This document shows, one piece after another, positions 35,020 through 48,070 of a stretch of DNA of 64,000 nt; the stretch's first letter is position 1, and the number at the start of each line of letters is the position of its first letter. A model generated the notes under the pieces. It did no database searches, had not been told where the DNA came from, and worked only from the letters and a program-made list of their open reading frames with translations. The stretch lies in contig CM072806.1 in the NCBI GenBank assembly GCA_037013495.1, positions 15,173,001 through 15,237,000 on the forward strand. The letters run 5' to 3'. The stretch is from Hippophae tibetana. Taxonomy: Eukaryota > Streptophyta > Magnoliopsida > Rosales > Elaeagnaceae. Made by a program: the position numbers and the translations under genes.

Positions 35020-36133
35020 TTTTGTGATTTTGTAACTATTATATAGAAAACCTTAAGAAATATAAGAACTTTTAAATTACATATAAATATAACTATACTA
35101 AAGAAAATAGTTTTTAAATATTTTTAAGGGTTAGTTATGTTTTATATTCATAACGTACAAGACAATTTATAAAAATATTTAAAATGTTTATTTTATTACA
35201 ATTAGGCATATGATGTATTAAAATGATAAAAATGTGTCCAACTTTAGGTATAATTGTATCATTATCTACACATTGTGGGTATAATTTTAATTTTAAAAGT
35301 ACATATTGTTGTGTATGTTTTTATCGTTACCCATATATTGTGGACATAAAATATAATGAACCTTACTTTTAATAAAATTTAAAATCGTTACCCAATACAA
35401 AATCATCAAATGTTACTTGTCACTTTATAATTTTAAAATTTAATAATTTTTTTAACATATTAAAATTTAAAGAAAAACATATTAATAATATTTCTATTAA
35501 AATTATTATTAGAAAATTATAAAAACTTATAACAACTAAAAATAACACCCTAATAATATTGAATGTATTTTAATTAAAAGATATTCAATACTAAACGAAT
35601 CTAAATGAACGTAATTCAATTTGAACGATATTTAAAATAAAATAATATGTTAAATATTTTCAATAATAAAAATATATGAAATAAATATAAAGAGTATTAT
35701 TTTTATTTTTTTACGATATTATTATAACAAAAATCAAGCTTTTATCACATTTTATTTATGGAATAGAAAAATATAAGAATTTAATAAAAAAAATTATTAA
35801 AATAAAGTAAACAAATGTACTAAAAACAATTTCAGATATGTACTAACATTTTAATAGGGATTGTATGTCCCAACTCCCTTTTAATTTTCGAGTTGGAAGA
35901 TTTTATGAGATAATCTTCTTTTACGTAATCATATTATCTTTATTTTATATAATTCGATTTAATTTTACATTAAAATATATAATTATAAATATTATGTAAT
36001 AAATATATGTGAACGGGGTTTTGACACGAATAAATTTTGACTGTGTCATCTCACCTTTGCAGGAGAAGTAGAAGAAAAAAAAGTGAGGAAAAGACAACAT
36101 AAAAAGTTAGAGCTTTAACATAATCAGTTTTCT

Positions 36134-36176
<43 letters not shown>

Positions 36177-36815
36177 TAATTTACTTACTATTATTCTTTT
36201 AGGTTATTTTGTGACCTTCAGTGGATAAGTATTGAAGTATTGCAGAGTTGAATTTTATTTTCGAGCAATTAAATTTTATGAAAAAAAAACCATACCTTTC
36301 TTTTCATATTCAAAACATTTTCAAATTCGATTTTATGGTTTTGTCAAAGTTTAAATAAATATGATTTTATGGTTTTGTCATAATTATATAGAAAATCTTA
36401 AGAAATATAAGAACTTTAAATTGCATATAAATGTAGCTATAGTAAAGAAAATATTTTCAATAAAATTGTTACGAAATTCAAAATCATAAAATGTTAATAG
36501 CCACTTTACAATTTCAAAATTTTTATAATTTAATTTTTTTAAAGTTTAATTTAAAAAAAACATATTAATAATATTTCTATTAAAAATATAATCATATCAA
36601 AAGATCAAGCTTTTTATCACATTTTATTTAGGAAATAGAGAAATAATAATTTAATAAAAAATTATTAAAATAAAATAAATAAATGTACTAAATTACATAA
36701 TTTGAGATATCAAATGGCACAACTTTCTAACGTACGGAACTTTAATCAATGGCCTGACTCCCTTTCAGTTTTGTAGTTGGGTGATTTTTTAAGAAAATCT
36801 TATTTTTTTTCCCTC
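35020..36815 (+). repeat. Diverged direct duplication, unit about 1.3 kb
   Basis: Copy 1 (about 35020-35940) and copy 2 (about 36345-36815) share ordered landmarks: CTTAAGAAATATAAGAACTT (35053 and 36390), AACATATTAATAATATTTCT (35477 and 36558), ATCAAGCTTTTATCACATTT with a one-base change (35733 and 36605), and TGACTCCCTTT-like text (35873 and 36757). Copy 2 lacks about 250 bp present in copy 1. A TA microsatellite (about 36136-36172) and a short stretch of other sequence separate them. Confidence 0.7.
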
Positions 36816-37365
36816 AATTGAAGAGAATTTTCAAGATATTTGAAATTTATAATTTTCAACTTAAAAATTATAGCACTTATTATAATATAAGCTTTTAAAG
36901 TTACAATTTAATTATTAATATATGAATTTAATATTACAAGTATAACGAGATTATACACTATTTTCTATTTTTCAATTTCTCTCTTTCTCTCTCTCCAATT
37001 ATTAACCACATTTTCCCGTACTTTACTTAAATTCCATCCCTTCAAGCCTAAATTTAATATTTTATTATTTTCAAATTTATATGCTTTCGGACTTCTATTA
37101 AATTTAATTAATTTTAATATATATTCAAATTAAAATATAAATAAAATAAAATAATATATTTATAGTTTTACTATAATATATTTTTCCCAAATTATTTACT
37201 TTTACAATATATTTTTTATATAACTCGACCACTGCAAACATAATATTAACTATCTTAATTTAAAAAAAAAAACTAGAAACATTTTTTATTAAATAAAAGA
37301 AATATTATAGATCAAATTTAAATATAAATTCGTGTGGATATAATAAAGAGTCGTACCAGTTAAAT
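36816..37365. other. AT-rich spacer
   Basis: No gene or bounded element recognised; a short CTCTTTCTCTCTCTCC tract lies at about 36981-36997. Confidence 0.5.
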
Positions 37366-37806
37366 AACAATTATATCCCTATTATCTCAATTTATTTGTA
37401 AATTTTTCTATTATTTACCATTTCATGCAAAATATATCATAAATATTTAAATAATTAGTGTAGATATTAGTCATATCTAATGAACTTTTATTTTCATAAA
37501 AAAAAAGTATATAACAATTATATCCCTATTATCTCAATTTATTTGTAAATTTTTCTATTATTTACCATTTCATGCAAAATATATCATAAATATTTAAATA
37601 ATTAGTGTAGATATTAGTCATATCTAATGAACTTTTATTTTCATAAAAAAAAAGTATATAACAATTATATCCCTATTATCTCAATTTATTTGTAAATTTT
37701 TCTATTATTTACCATTTCATGCAAAATATATCATAAATATTTAAATAATTAGTGTAGATATTAGTCATATCTAATGAACTTTTATTTTCATAAAAAAAAA
37801 GTATTA
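37366..37806 (+). repeat. Three head-to-tail copies of a 147-bp unit, apparently identical
   Basis: Copies start at 37366, 37513 and 37660, each with AACAATTATATCCCTATTAT, and each ends in CAT followed by nine A residues and GTAT. I found no difference between the three by eye, including the A-run length. The identity implies recent amplification or ongoing sequence exchange. No open frame or gene overlaps. Confidence 0.93.
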
Positions 37807-39561
37807 AATTTTATTTTTGTTTGTTAAAGAAAAGCTCGTCTCTCGCTTAATAAAAAAAATAATATTTCTTATAAATATAAAGCATTAATAAATCATTAAT
37901 TTTATCATCAAATTTGAGTTTTAAAAATTTTATCATTAATTTTATGCAAAGCACATGCTAAAATTAAAGTTTTTACAAACATAAAATGAGGCAATTCGTT
38001 GCATATATTAATAATTACCCACTTAAAACTTATTAATTATAATACATACCATTCATATAATATTAAACTACTTTTTCAAATAACATTTTATAACTTATAC
38101 ATCCTCACCTTGCACTTATATGTCTATTATATTTAACTACTATTATATATAATATGATTATTAAAAATTTATTTAATTTTAATTTTAATTTATTTACGAA
38201 TAGATAGAGATAGAGATAGCCACCTAATTCCATCCGTACCAATGACATCCTGATGACATTTGTAATTGACATCATTGAGGAAGGCTAGATAAAGAAAAAA
38301 AGAAGAAGATAAAACACTTTTTTTATGGTATTACAAAAATGTCACATTTTATTTCTTTCTTCCCTGGTTTTAACATCATTTCAGGTAACACATCTTTTAC
38401 AGCTATCACTAACTTGGTTCAAATTGCTTTCATAATAATTAGTGAGTGTGATTTTCAGGCAGATATTATAGATAAATTTAATAAATCCATAAAAGATAAA
38501 CCTCCAAGATGATTGCATAAGTATCTTAACTTTTTAGTGTATATTTGTCACGATACATATCAATTTTAATATTCTTAATAAAATTATTATTTTAACCTTT
38601 TTTTCCTAAGTCAAAAAATTTGTTATTTTAACTCCAAAAACCCTCCATTGTAGCCTTTTAAGACATTAATTTTGTCTAAAATTTTATTAATTAAATTTAT
38701 TTAAAAATAAAACTAATTAAATCAAAATTTAAAAATTAAGATTTTTTCATAAATAAAATGAAAATTATATATTTGGTTAATAAAAAATAAAAATAAAAAA
38801 CAGCTGAGATGTAGGGGGCAAGAGACATCACTTTTTTTATTAATAAAAATGTATAATTTTTATTTTATTATTGAAAAAAAATTAATTTTTAAAAATTTTG
38901 ATTTAATGAATTATAATTTTAAATTAATGGAATTCAATAAAAAAAATTAAAAGATTAAATTATATAAGAAAAATTAGTTATAATTATTCTATGAAGAAAT
39001 ATATGTCATTGTCTGCATTGTGGGAGGACCCCTCCAATCTCCATTGACGCTTGCAATGAAAACCATTTGGGCCCTTTCCGTTATGAGTGGTTGGTTCGTT
39101 GGATGGTTGTCTGGTCTGGCCTGGCCTGGCCTGTTCTGTTGTCCTTGGGTTGACAACCATAACGACAAACATGTGCTTGAAATTCATGTTTGTTAAAACA
39201 TTTGATTACATACTCTTGAAATTGGATCACTTTAACACCACATGCTCTCTTCTCATGTAAAAAGAAACGTGAAAAAGGAACATTGGGAAAATTTCAAAAG
39301 AAAGAAAGAAAAAACTTGTTGAAAATACAAATTAATTAAACATTTGCAGCTACAATTCATAAACCTCCAGTACTTAAAGAGTTACAACTTAAAAAAGGAT
39401 AACCCAAGTTTAACAAAAAAGAAATGTTGAAGTTTTCATTATATGGAGGTCAATTCCAGTAATTTACAAGGAAAAGAAGAAGAAAAAAAAACAAAAAGGG
39501 AGGTTTCCTAAAACAGGAATATAGAATTCTTCAAATTAGCTGCTTCAACCCAAGTTCTATA
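37807..39561. other. AT-rich spacer, including the likely LOG 3' untranslated region
   Basis: It contains a GATAGA run (about 38201-38219) and a CTGGCCTGGCCTGGCCTG repeat (about 39114-39132). A 67-codon minus-strand open frame (38984-39187) overlaps the latter and matches no family I know. The part near 39400-39561 is probably transcribed with the LOG-like gene, but no poly(A) signal was chosen. Confidence 0.5.
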
Positions 39562-42500
39562 TCACCTTGAAATATCATATGATTGTGGATATCCAAGTTG
39601 CTCTGTTTCCCAATTCAACTTTGAAGCAACTCTTTCATGACATGGGATATAGTCCTGTGATAATGAACAATCAATATTGTATAAGAAACTCATTTAATGG
39701 TTTTTGGATTGAATCACATGAAAATATTTACAAATACATAAAGATTGAATTCTAATACTGTTGCTGGTTATGTTATACTGAATATTTTAAAACGAGGAGA
39801 GTTGTGAATTTTTTAGTGTCATATATGCCCATTTTTTTAAATTTTGTTTAAATTTATACCAAATTGAAGTGTTTGAGTACCAATACCCATATTTATCATG
39901 CTGCATGAAACGGGTAATTCATGAAGTATACAAACTACAAAGAATAACATTGTTGGTTAATTTTATATTACCTCCAAATTCTTGACCAGCTCCCTAGCTG
40001 TTGGTGCTGATACAATTATTTGGCGAGCACTGGGACTAATAAATCCTTCTTCCACAGCTTTGTCAATAAATGATAACAAGGAATTGTAATATCCATCAAC
40101 ATTCAGCAATCCAACCTACAGATTATTTTATATGTTTCAAATATTATTTATTAAATAATATTTTATAGACAGGAAAAGAAGAAATGAAAGGCAATGATTA
40201 GACTTAGTAAAGTAACTATGAGTAAAAAAATATATATAATAACTGTAGCAGCATGAGTTACCGGTTTATCATGAATACCAAGTTGAGCCCATGTTATCAC
40301 CTCAAGTAGCTCTTCCAGTGTCCCATAACCACCTGCATCAATCATCACATAAGTTTTCCCTCTTCAGATTACTCGGTTCAAATTTCATAAGAATTGGATT
40401 GGTCATTTGAAACTTATTAAGCATGCTAACACACATATATACACCAGAGAGATAATCAGGTTATTCATTTGTCTAAAAATGAAAAGAGAATTTCGAAACT
40501 CAGTTCATTTTAGAGAAAAGGGCTATGGAGATGGTTGTTATAGTCTATTTGTTTTTAGAAAATGTGTTTTTAATTTTTTTTGTTTACGAAAAAAGTAGAT
40601 AACTAAAACAAATTTCATTCAATTTGTTGTTAAATATAATAAAATAACAATGTGATTAATATATAGTTTTATTTTTCAATATACATATATATCTAATGAA
40701 GTAATTTTTAATTAAAAAAATTAGTCAAATTTTTATAATTTTTTTATTGAAATGTGAGTAATTTTTTTAATTAAATATAAAAAATATAAAATATAAACAT
40801 GCATATATGATATTACATTATATTTAACGACGAAATAAAGTTTATTCGTAATTGTATACCTTTTTCACAACCAAATGGTAGATAAGCACTCCATCCTTCA
40901 TTTTATTATATGAAAAACTTACAAAATAAGATTTATTCATACTAATATTTCTACCACGCATGTAATTTGTGTTAATTTTTCTTTCCATACATGTGAAAAA
41001 TTCTATGCATTTAATTTTACATTGTGAAATTTTCCGTAGCTTAAACGTGTTTATGCATGCATTTCACCGAAACAAGGCATTATTTTGGGTGATTTTGGTT
41101 TTATTTTAGGGTTCAATGAACTTTGACCATGGAACATCAATCTTACACTTGATTAAGAGTGTTTCTTTGTCTTATTAACAAAAAAGTTAAAATAGGTGGT
41201 GCCTATGCAAAAGAAACCAGTAAACACAATAAATCTTGTTTTGCTACCATCCTTTGAGAAAAGGATTGTGAAATCTAAATTTATGGTCAGATTTTCGGTT
41301 ACATGATGCACTCATCCTAATGAATTGCATTTTTATCTAATGTTCTGATAATAAAATTCACTATTATGTCATTTTAAGTTATAAATTCGAATCACATTAA
41401 GTACAATAAAATTCATTTTTTTTATCATTTTTAAGTTCGAATCATATCAAATTCAAATAAAATTTTTGATCAAATTGATAAAGAAAAAACTGTAATTTTG
41501 AAAAAAAAATATTTATTTTCTAATAAAAAATAGGTAATAAATTTAAAAATTGTAATCTATTCACACTGTAGCCCATCTTACTACTTTGAATAGCCACAAT
41601 AAAATTTTCCTTTTGAATTTTTTTTATGCCTGTTACATATTTGCTTTAAAAATAAATGTTTTTCTAAAAAGAAACTTCATTGTGGATTTGAAAAAAAAAA
41701 GTCATTTTGAACTTTAATACAGGTAACAGAATTACGCAGCCCCATGCAGTAATAACCAGATATTTGTACACTTTGTGGATAACAAACGGACAATATTACC
41801 CTTCCAACCTCAAAATAAATAAATAAAATACTAACTTCATTGCCTTGGAAGGTTTTGCTTATTTTCTGAAATTTTATTTCTTTAGTCAAAAAGTCATTGA
41901 AATGGCATAGCATTAGCAACATATTCATTCCATTAAAGTTGCCAGCTAGAATAAAAAACTATTTAAAGAAACTTTGGTTTTGTGTCTTGTATCCTATATA
42001 AGGTAGTAAAAGGATTGGCATAATAAATTCAGATATAAGACTAATATCGTGAAGGGGGGAAAAGGAATAATAAGCTAAGAAGCTTTAAATTTTCGAGTGT
42101 AAGATGTTGACGAGTCGTAAAATAAGGGTTCTCTCTCTCTCTTCTTCTCTTTTTTTTTTTGGTCTGAAGTCAACAAGTAAGGGTTTGAAAGGTAGCTCTT
42201 TAATCATGATCTTGGGATTTGTGTATGAAGTCGTGATGATTCTTAGCATACACTATTCATCCTATTGTTTTAATACACTTATCATCATCTCACATGGCAT
42301 CATATTTTGACTTGACTTCAACTTTACAGAATTAAATAATCTGATAAAATCCTTTGAAGGATTATATCAAACTGTAAAAGTTTCTCTATGTTTAATGATA
42401 AAAAGAATTAAAAGTAAATTTAAGATATGGTATGTAAGTAAATTGTTAAAAGTTATAACATATCTTGGGTTTGGGAAGGAAATCGAGATATATTACGCAG

Positions 42501-45198
42501 GATTTAAGATTTATATTTAATAGCAATATTATATATACATTAAAAAATTATATTAATTTTTAGTTATTATTTATTTTAATCGAAAAAGATGATATTATTT
42601 TAATATAAATATATTTAAATTATTGAATTTTATTAATATATTAAGTATCTAAAATTTAAAATTTAAAATATAATTACATAAATTCTATTTTATAGATAAA
42701 ATTATTTATAATTTTATAAATATTATAATTAAAAATTTAATTATCTAAATTTGAGTTAGAATACTTATCGTTCTTTACCACTATATACATCAACCCCTGG
42801 TTATGATGCTACCAAAAACTGAAACCAACACCATTTATGAGACATCATGCACTTAGCTAGATTATGGGTTGTTAAGATTTGTCGTGGTCCAGAAATTAAA
42901 TTAGAGAGACAAATCAAAAAGAGAAACCATGACAATATGTTATGGTTTGTTTGACTCAAAAAGCTTTTTAACTTTCTCACCTGTACCTAAATTTTAGATT
43001 TTTAAGTTGCAAGTAGTAATTGAGAACCCACTATAAAGAGAGCGTAGTAAATGAGAGCAAACAAGACAAAGCATAAGAGGACTTGTGAAAGGTTTCAAAA
43101 ATAACCAAACAAATTAGAAAATAGAAAGATGGAAACAGGGGAGAGGTATATACTAACCAGGTAAGGCAATAAAGGCATCTGAGTGCCTAGCCATCTCTGC
43201 TTTCCTTTGGTGCATATCTGCAACTGCCTTCACTTCCCCTACTGTCTCACCAGTTAACTGCAATTCAAAAGAATACCAAAAAGTATAAGCAAAATAGAAT
43301 TTGGAGAGAGAGAGAGAGAGAGAGAGAGGATTGGAGTCTTTTGCAGCGAAGAAATGATGAGTTTTACAGGATTGATGGACTAAATACAAAAAGTTTAGCC
43401 CAGCTACTCCCTAGCCAGTACTGTAATCTTTTAGACATTTTAAATATCACGAGAAATTATATGACTTTCCAAATGATAAAAATTAAGGAAAGTTCCATAT
43501 ATAGAAGAAGCCAAGCAAGAAAAACACAGGAACAGAGACATTTTGCCCAAGTGATATGAATATAAGGCTCATGCAAGGAAAACAGAAGTCAGAATCAGCA
43601 GCAGATGCTCAGAAATAGTAGAGTAGCGCCAACTACACTTGAGTAAGTTTTACAGATAAGGCTGCCCAAACCAGTGAAAGATCTTTGGCAAAGGACAAAA
43701 CCCTTCTTCACCATTTTGAAGTTGAAGATTTAAAAAGAAAATATGAAGAATAAACTAAATCAAAGAAAGAACTCAAAGAAGATTACTATTTTTTAATTAA
43801 TAAATAAAACAGTGAGAGAGAGAGAGAGAGAGTATTCTAAACTAAACCAACACATGGTAAAATAAAATGATTAAACATAAAACATGTAATCACATTCTTT
43901 TGTTTTATAACAGAAAAAGTTTGGAGACTTTATTGAGTTAAGCAGACATACATACCTCTCGAGGCATGAGGGTCTTAGGAATAACTCTGCAAACAGACAA
44001 TAACTTGACAAAGTTAGTTGCAATTAAGAACCATCATCACAAACAAACCCAAGTCACTTATATTAATTATTTTGTATTCCGTAGTCTAATTATCAAAAAT
44101 AATCTAAAATTTGATGAAGCAATAAAATGATAAATTGAGAATTACCCAAGAACATGCCGACCACCATCATGAACAGCTTGTGAAACCAACCCCATTAGAC
44201 CTATGCTGCCACCTCCATAAACCAGATCAATGTTTCTTGATACCTTAAGAAGAACATACAAGCTTAGTTTAGGAGAAATAAGAATATTGTAGAATTTTGA
44301 GGAAGGTATTTCTTTAGATTATAGATTAATTTGATGGATTTATCAGTAAAAATGAACATTCTTGAGTGCATTAATATGTTTAGAAAAGCTTTGACAATGA
44401 TTCTTCCCAAAAAAAAAAAAACATTGAACAAAACAATACGTCAGAGTGAATCCATATCTTATCTTTTTGTTAAACTGAGGAGAGACAGATGTAAAAAGCC
44501 AACAATCAAAGAAAAATGGAAAAAGCAAATTAATTTAGGGAAAGATTATAAAAAGGGAAAAAAAACATTCCTTACAATAAATCTTTCTAAATTTCTTAGT
44601 GGTATTAGAAATTTTTTTAAAATAACTATGCTGCTTACTCACTCACGCACGGTATTCGAAACCAGAACTCACAACTATACAACTCTCTATTTGAATAAAA
44701 TGACACTATGCTGTACATGCCCAAACTAATGGTTGTAGCACTTTAAACAAAGTATCAAACAAGTAGTAAACATGATTTGAGGGTACAAAAGGTAAGATGA
44801 AATTGACATAAAAAAAAGTTTAAAGCATGAAAAACTGAGATCAGAGTAACTTTTAGTTTATTCTTAGTAAAACCCACATCTCATAACTCATAAGAACAAA
44901 TAGTATCACAAACAAATTACAACAAAAAGCCATGAGAGAAAAGTTGAAAATGAACATTTTTCCAAGTAACCCAACAAAGAATTAGAAGTTTAAAGTAACT
45001 TAAAAATTGAAATATACCCAAATAAAGCAAAAAGATAAAATAAAAAATGGTTAATGTTGGCAAAGCTTCATTCTATACCAGTTCTTTGCCAAGCTCAATG
45101 GCAGCATCCTGATAGCTACTTTTCTTCCCCTGACTACTACCACAGAACACACAAATTCTCTTGAACTTCGATTGCTTCATTTCACTGTCTATATCCAT
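39562..45198 (-). CDS. LOG: LOG-type cytokinin riboside 5'-monophosphate phosphoribohydrolase, seven exons
   Basis: Exons in transcription order: 45198-45079, 44243-44146, 43986-43956, 43257-43158, 40332-40262, 40115-39972, 39654-39562; all junctions are GT-AG and phases agree, giving 218 aa. The enzyme hydrolyses cytokinin nucleotides such as iP-riboside monophosphate to the free active base plus ribose 5-phosphate, in cytosol and nucleus. It has the Rossmann-like fold start [12 protein letters not shown] (14-25), GGGSIGLMG (50-58), and the diagnostic PGGYGTLEE at 116-124; the length is typical of plant LOGs. No transit peptide is visible. Introns are 835, 159, 698, 2825, 146 and 317 bp. The family member (LOG1 to LOG8) cannot be fixed by eye; the C-terminus PQSYDISR may help. 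No lesion seen. Confidence 0.95.
40333..43157 (-). other. Fourth intron of the LOG-like gene (2.8 kb)
   Basis: By far the longest intron. It is AT-rich and contains no recognisable transposon. Two similar phrases, AATTCGAATCACATTAA and AGTTCGAATCATATCAAA, occur about 55 bp apart near 41386 and 41440. A CT run followed by a T run is at about 42128-42160. Confidence 0.8.
43303..43329. repeat. GA microsatellite in LOG intron 3
   Basis: About 13 GA units. A second, shorter GA run occurs in the same intron at 43813-43832. Confidence 0.95.
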
Positions 45199-45449
45199 TA
45201 CTTTTAATCTACTCAGTCTTTTGTTTAACTTCTTTTGGTTCGATACTCTGTTCCCTCTTTTTTTCCTTTTTGGGTGGGTTGCTTATAAATCAGCAACCAT
45301 TTTCTTCGATAAAAGAATCTCACTCCAATTCTCCTCTGTCTCTTTGCTTCCTAACATATACAAGTGTAACCAGATAAATACTAGTATCAACTTAATCCTT
45401 TTTCTCCTGCTTTATTTGGGTGCGGTCTCCATATGAATGTGTACAAGGG

Positions 45450-45473
45450 TATTTATAAACCTAATCACACGTG
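45450..45473 (-). promoter_or_regulatory. Predicted TATA box and G-box of the LOG-like gene
   Basis: On the minus strand a CACGTG G-box (45473-45468) lies just upstream of TTTATAAATA (45459-45450), about 250 bp before the start codon at 45198. That spacing allows a 5' leader of some 220 bp. G-boxes are bound by bZIP and bHLH factors. This is a motif call only. Confidence 0.55.
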
Positions 45474-45479
45474 AGTGCC

Positions 45480-48030
45480 TTGGCACACTTGCATATTACC
45501 CCTACTCAAAGCACAAGTAGAATTGGCACGCGTGGACCACTTTTATATTTCTTTTTTCTAGAGAAATTTTTTTGTTTAGAAAAATAATTTTAAAATAAAT
45601 ATTTAATTAATTAATTATTATTTTTTAAAATAAAAAGATATTCAAATTATTTTTTTCTTATATAATAAAAATATTATAAGTTGATATTTGACGTATGTGC
45701 ACGATGATAAATTGGAAAGTAATATGATATTTTATTCAATATCATTAAATATATAATTATTAATTGTATAAATTATCCTACTTAATAAAATAAAAATAAT
45801 TATTTATAAAAATATATTTATAAGTATAAAAAAATATATAAAATATATATTTATTATATAAATGTTTTAATATTTATTGATATAAAAAAATAACAAAAAA
45901 AAGTCATGAACTAAAGTCCATAAAGACATTACAAATAATCCTATCAATTTATTTAATAAATAAGTCATATCTAGTTAACTCATTAATAAAAAAAAATTAT
46001 GGTGTTAAGTCATTTAGAGTTAAGTTGTCTCCTGTTGGTTTATTGTATCATTTACTCAAAAAAAAGTTCAATAAAATAAGTTATTTTAACTAAATATAAT
46101 TTATTAAATCCATTCGAATATGGTTAGGCTGTGTTTGTATTGAATTTATTTGATAAAATAATATTAAAATACTAATTTAATGAATTAAATTTGAGGTATG
46201 GTGTTGTGTTGTATTTGATTCATTTAAAGAATGAGTTTAAATAAATCTGTGTTGATATTATGTTATTTAAAAAAATTTCACCCCTATTTAATTTAATTTT
46301 CATTATCTCTTTTTATTATTATTTTGGAGGTGATAACACAGTGTAACCATATTTAAAAAAATTTACTAATTTGATATAATTTTTTATTTTATTAAGAGTT
46401 TTTCATATTGTAAAACACATGCATTTTTAATAAAAGATATTTGTGTTATTTTTGTCTCAAAAACATTAACAGATTTTTTATCACTATTTTTGGATCCCTA
46501 AATAAATGTTTTAATGTTTTTTTACTCATTAAAGCATAAAAAAGGAAATAAAATGAGTCAAAAAAATATTAAATTTAATGATTCAAAAAACGATTAGAAA
46601 AAAAACTTTTAATATTGAGTTAAATAAAGGACTAAAATACTGTAAATATCCTTTTATATATAAGACATGTGTTATCAAGTGTGAAATTTTTTCAATAAAA
46701 TGAAAAATTATATCAAATTAGTGCCTTTTTTATATGTGAATATCACTAAAATATCACTTAAAAAATAAGGATAAAAAGTGTTATCAAAAATAAAATTAAG
46801 GTATAAAATACATAATATATATAAAAAAATTCTAAAACTAAAGTATATATATACAAAATCCTATTATTAATGTGTTACTTTAAGTCAATAAAATACATAA
46901 TATATATAAAAAAATTCTTAAAAATTCAACTTATTTCATACTTTTTCAAATAACCTAAAATTTGATTAACTTAAAATATCAATTTTATATATTCTAAAAA
47001 TAATAAATCATTTTCTTTCTTTCTTATCCCACATTTTTTTCTCTATTTTATAAGTCACTCTTCTTGGAAGCTATTTAGATGCAAAATGTTTTTTTAAAAA
47101 AATAGTATAAAAATAATGTTTGTCTGAGGAGAGTAGAGTTGTATAGGTTTCTTAGATATTAGATTATTTATTTTTTTAATTTTTTAATTATAAAAGTATA
47201 TTTTATTTCTTTAACTTTATAAAAATATATTAGTTAAGAATAAAATATATTATTTTAATATTTTTAAATTAAAATAATTTAATTTATCTCTAATTAACCA
47301 TTTTTTAAAGATTAAATAACTAAATGATATTATTTATAATTTAAGACATCAAATAGCAAAAATGAAAATCTATTATATTCTTTTAAAAAGTAAGGGTAAA
47401 TATTTCTCAAACAAACACTTCCAGTATTTTAAGTGTGGCCTCACACATATTAAAAGCACTTCTTATTTCACTACTAATAGTTCCTCCAAATACGCCATTA
47501 CTCTCGTGGCTATTCTTCAAAGCTCAAATATCATAAAAGAACAATCATCGAAAATATTGAATAGGGTGAACGGTTCTAATGGTTCCTTTAATTACACCAA
47601 ACATACGTATTAGTATTGTTGTTTAGAAAATTTATTTTATAAGTTTAGTTATTTGTATAGATTTTGTCACTTAGGTTTTTTTATTTGTAACAAATATGTC
47701 AATTAACTTTTTCTGTTCGTTAAAAATCTGTTAGATACAGTCAAAATTAAATTTCTTTAAAATTTTCCTTCAAATATAATAAAAAATCACATGTATTATA
47801 TACATGTTTATATTTTTTTAAAAATATTTACGTAAAAAATAATATTTAATTAAAAAATATTCAAATTTTTTAAGAAAAGTTTTCTATAATATTGAATAAT
47901 TGTTTTTTTGTCTAATTTCTAAAACTACACGTTACTAGTGGAGGATTTATAATTTATAAGTACAAGGGATAATATATACATATAAATATAGTATTAATTA
48001 CTTTTGAATTATATCTATTTTTAATTAAAA

Positions 48031-48070
<40 letters not shown>

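Noticed and set aside
37366..37806. CRISPR-like reading of the 147-bp repeats
   Set aside because: The whole unit repeats without variable spacers, and the sequence is plant nuclear DNA.
38984..39187. 67-codon minus-strand open frame downstream of the LOG-like gene
   Set aside because: Overlaps a CTGGC simple repeat and matches no family I know; coding status unsupported.
41386..41460. TTCGAATC phrases resembling a tRNA T-loop
   Set aside because: No acceptor, D-arm or anticodon stem could be fitted around either occurrence.
44331..44729. 132-codon plus-strand open frame
   Set aside because: It lies in intron 1 of the LOG-like gene on the opposite strand, Lys/Asn-rich with no motif.
47362..47613. 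83-codon open frame in spacer
   Set aside because: Slightly less AT-rich than neighbours, but no motif, no splice-consistent extension and no similarity I can name.
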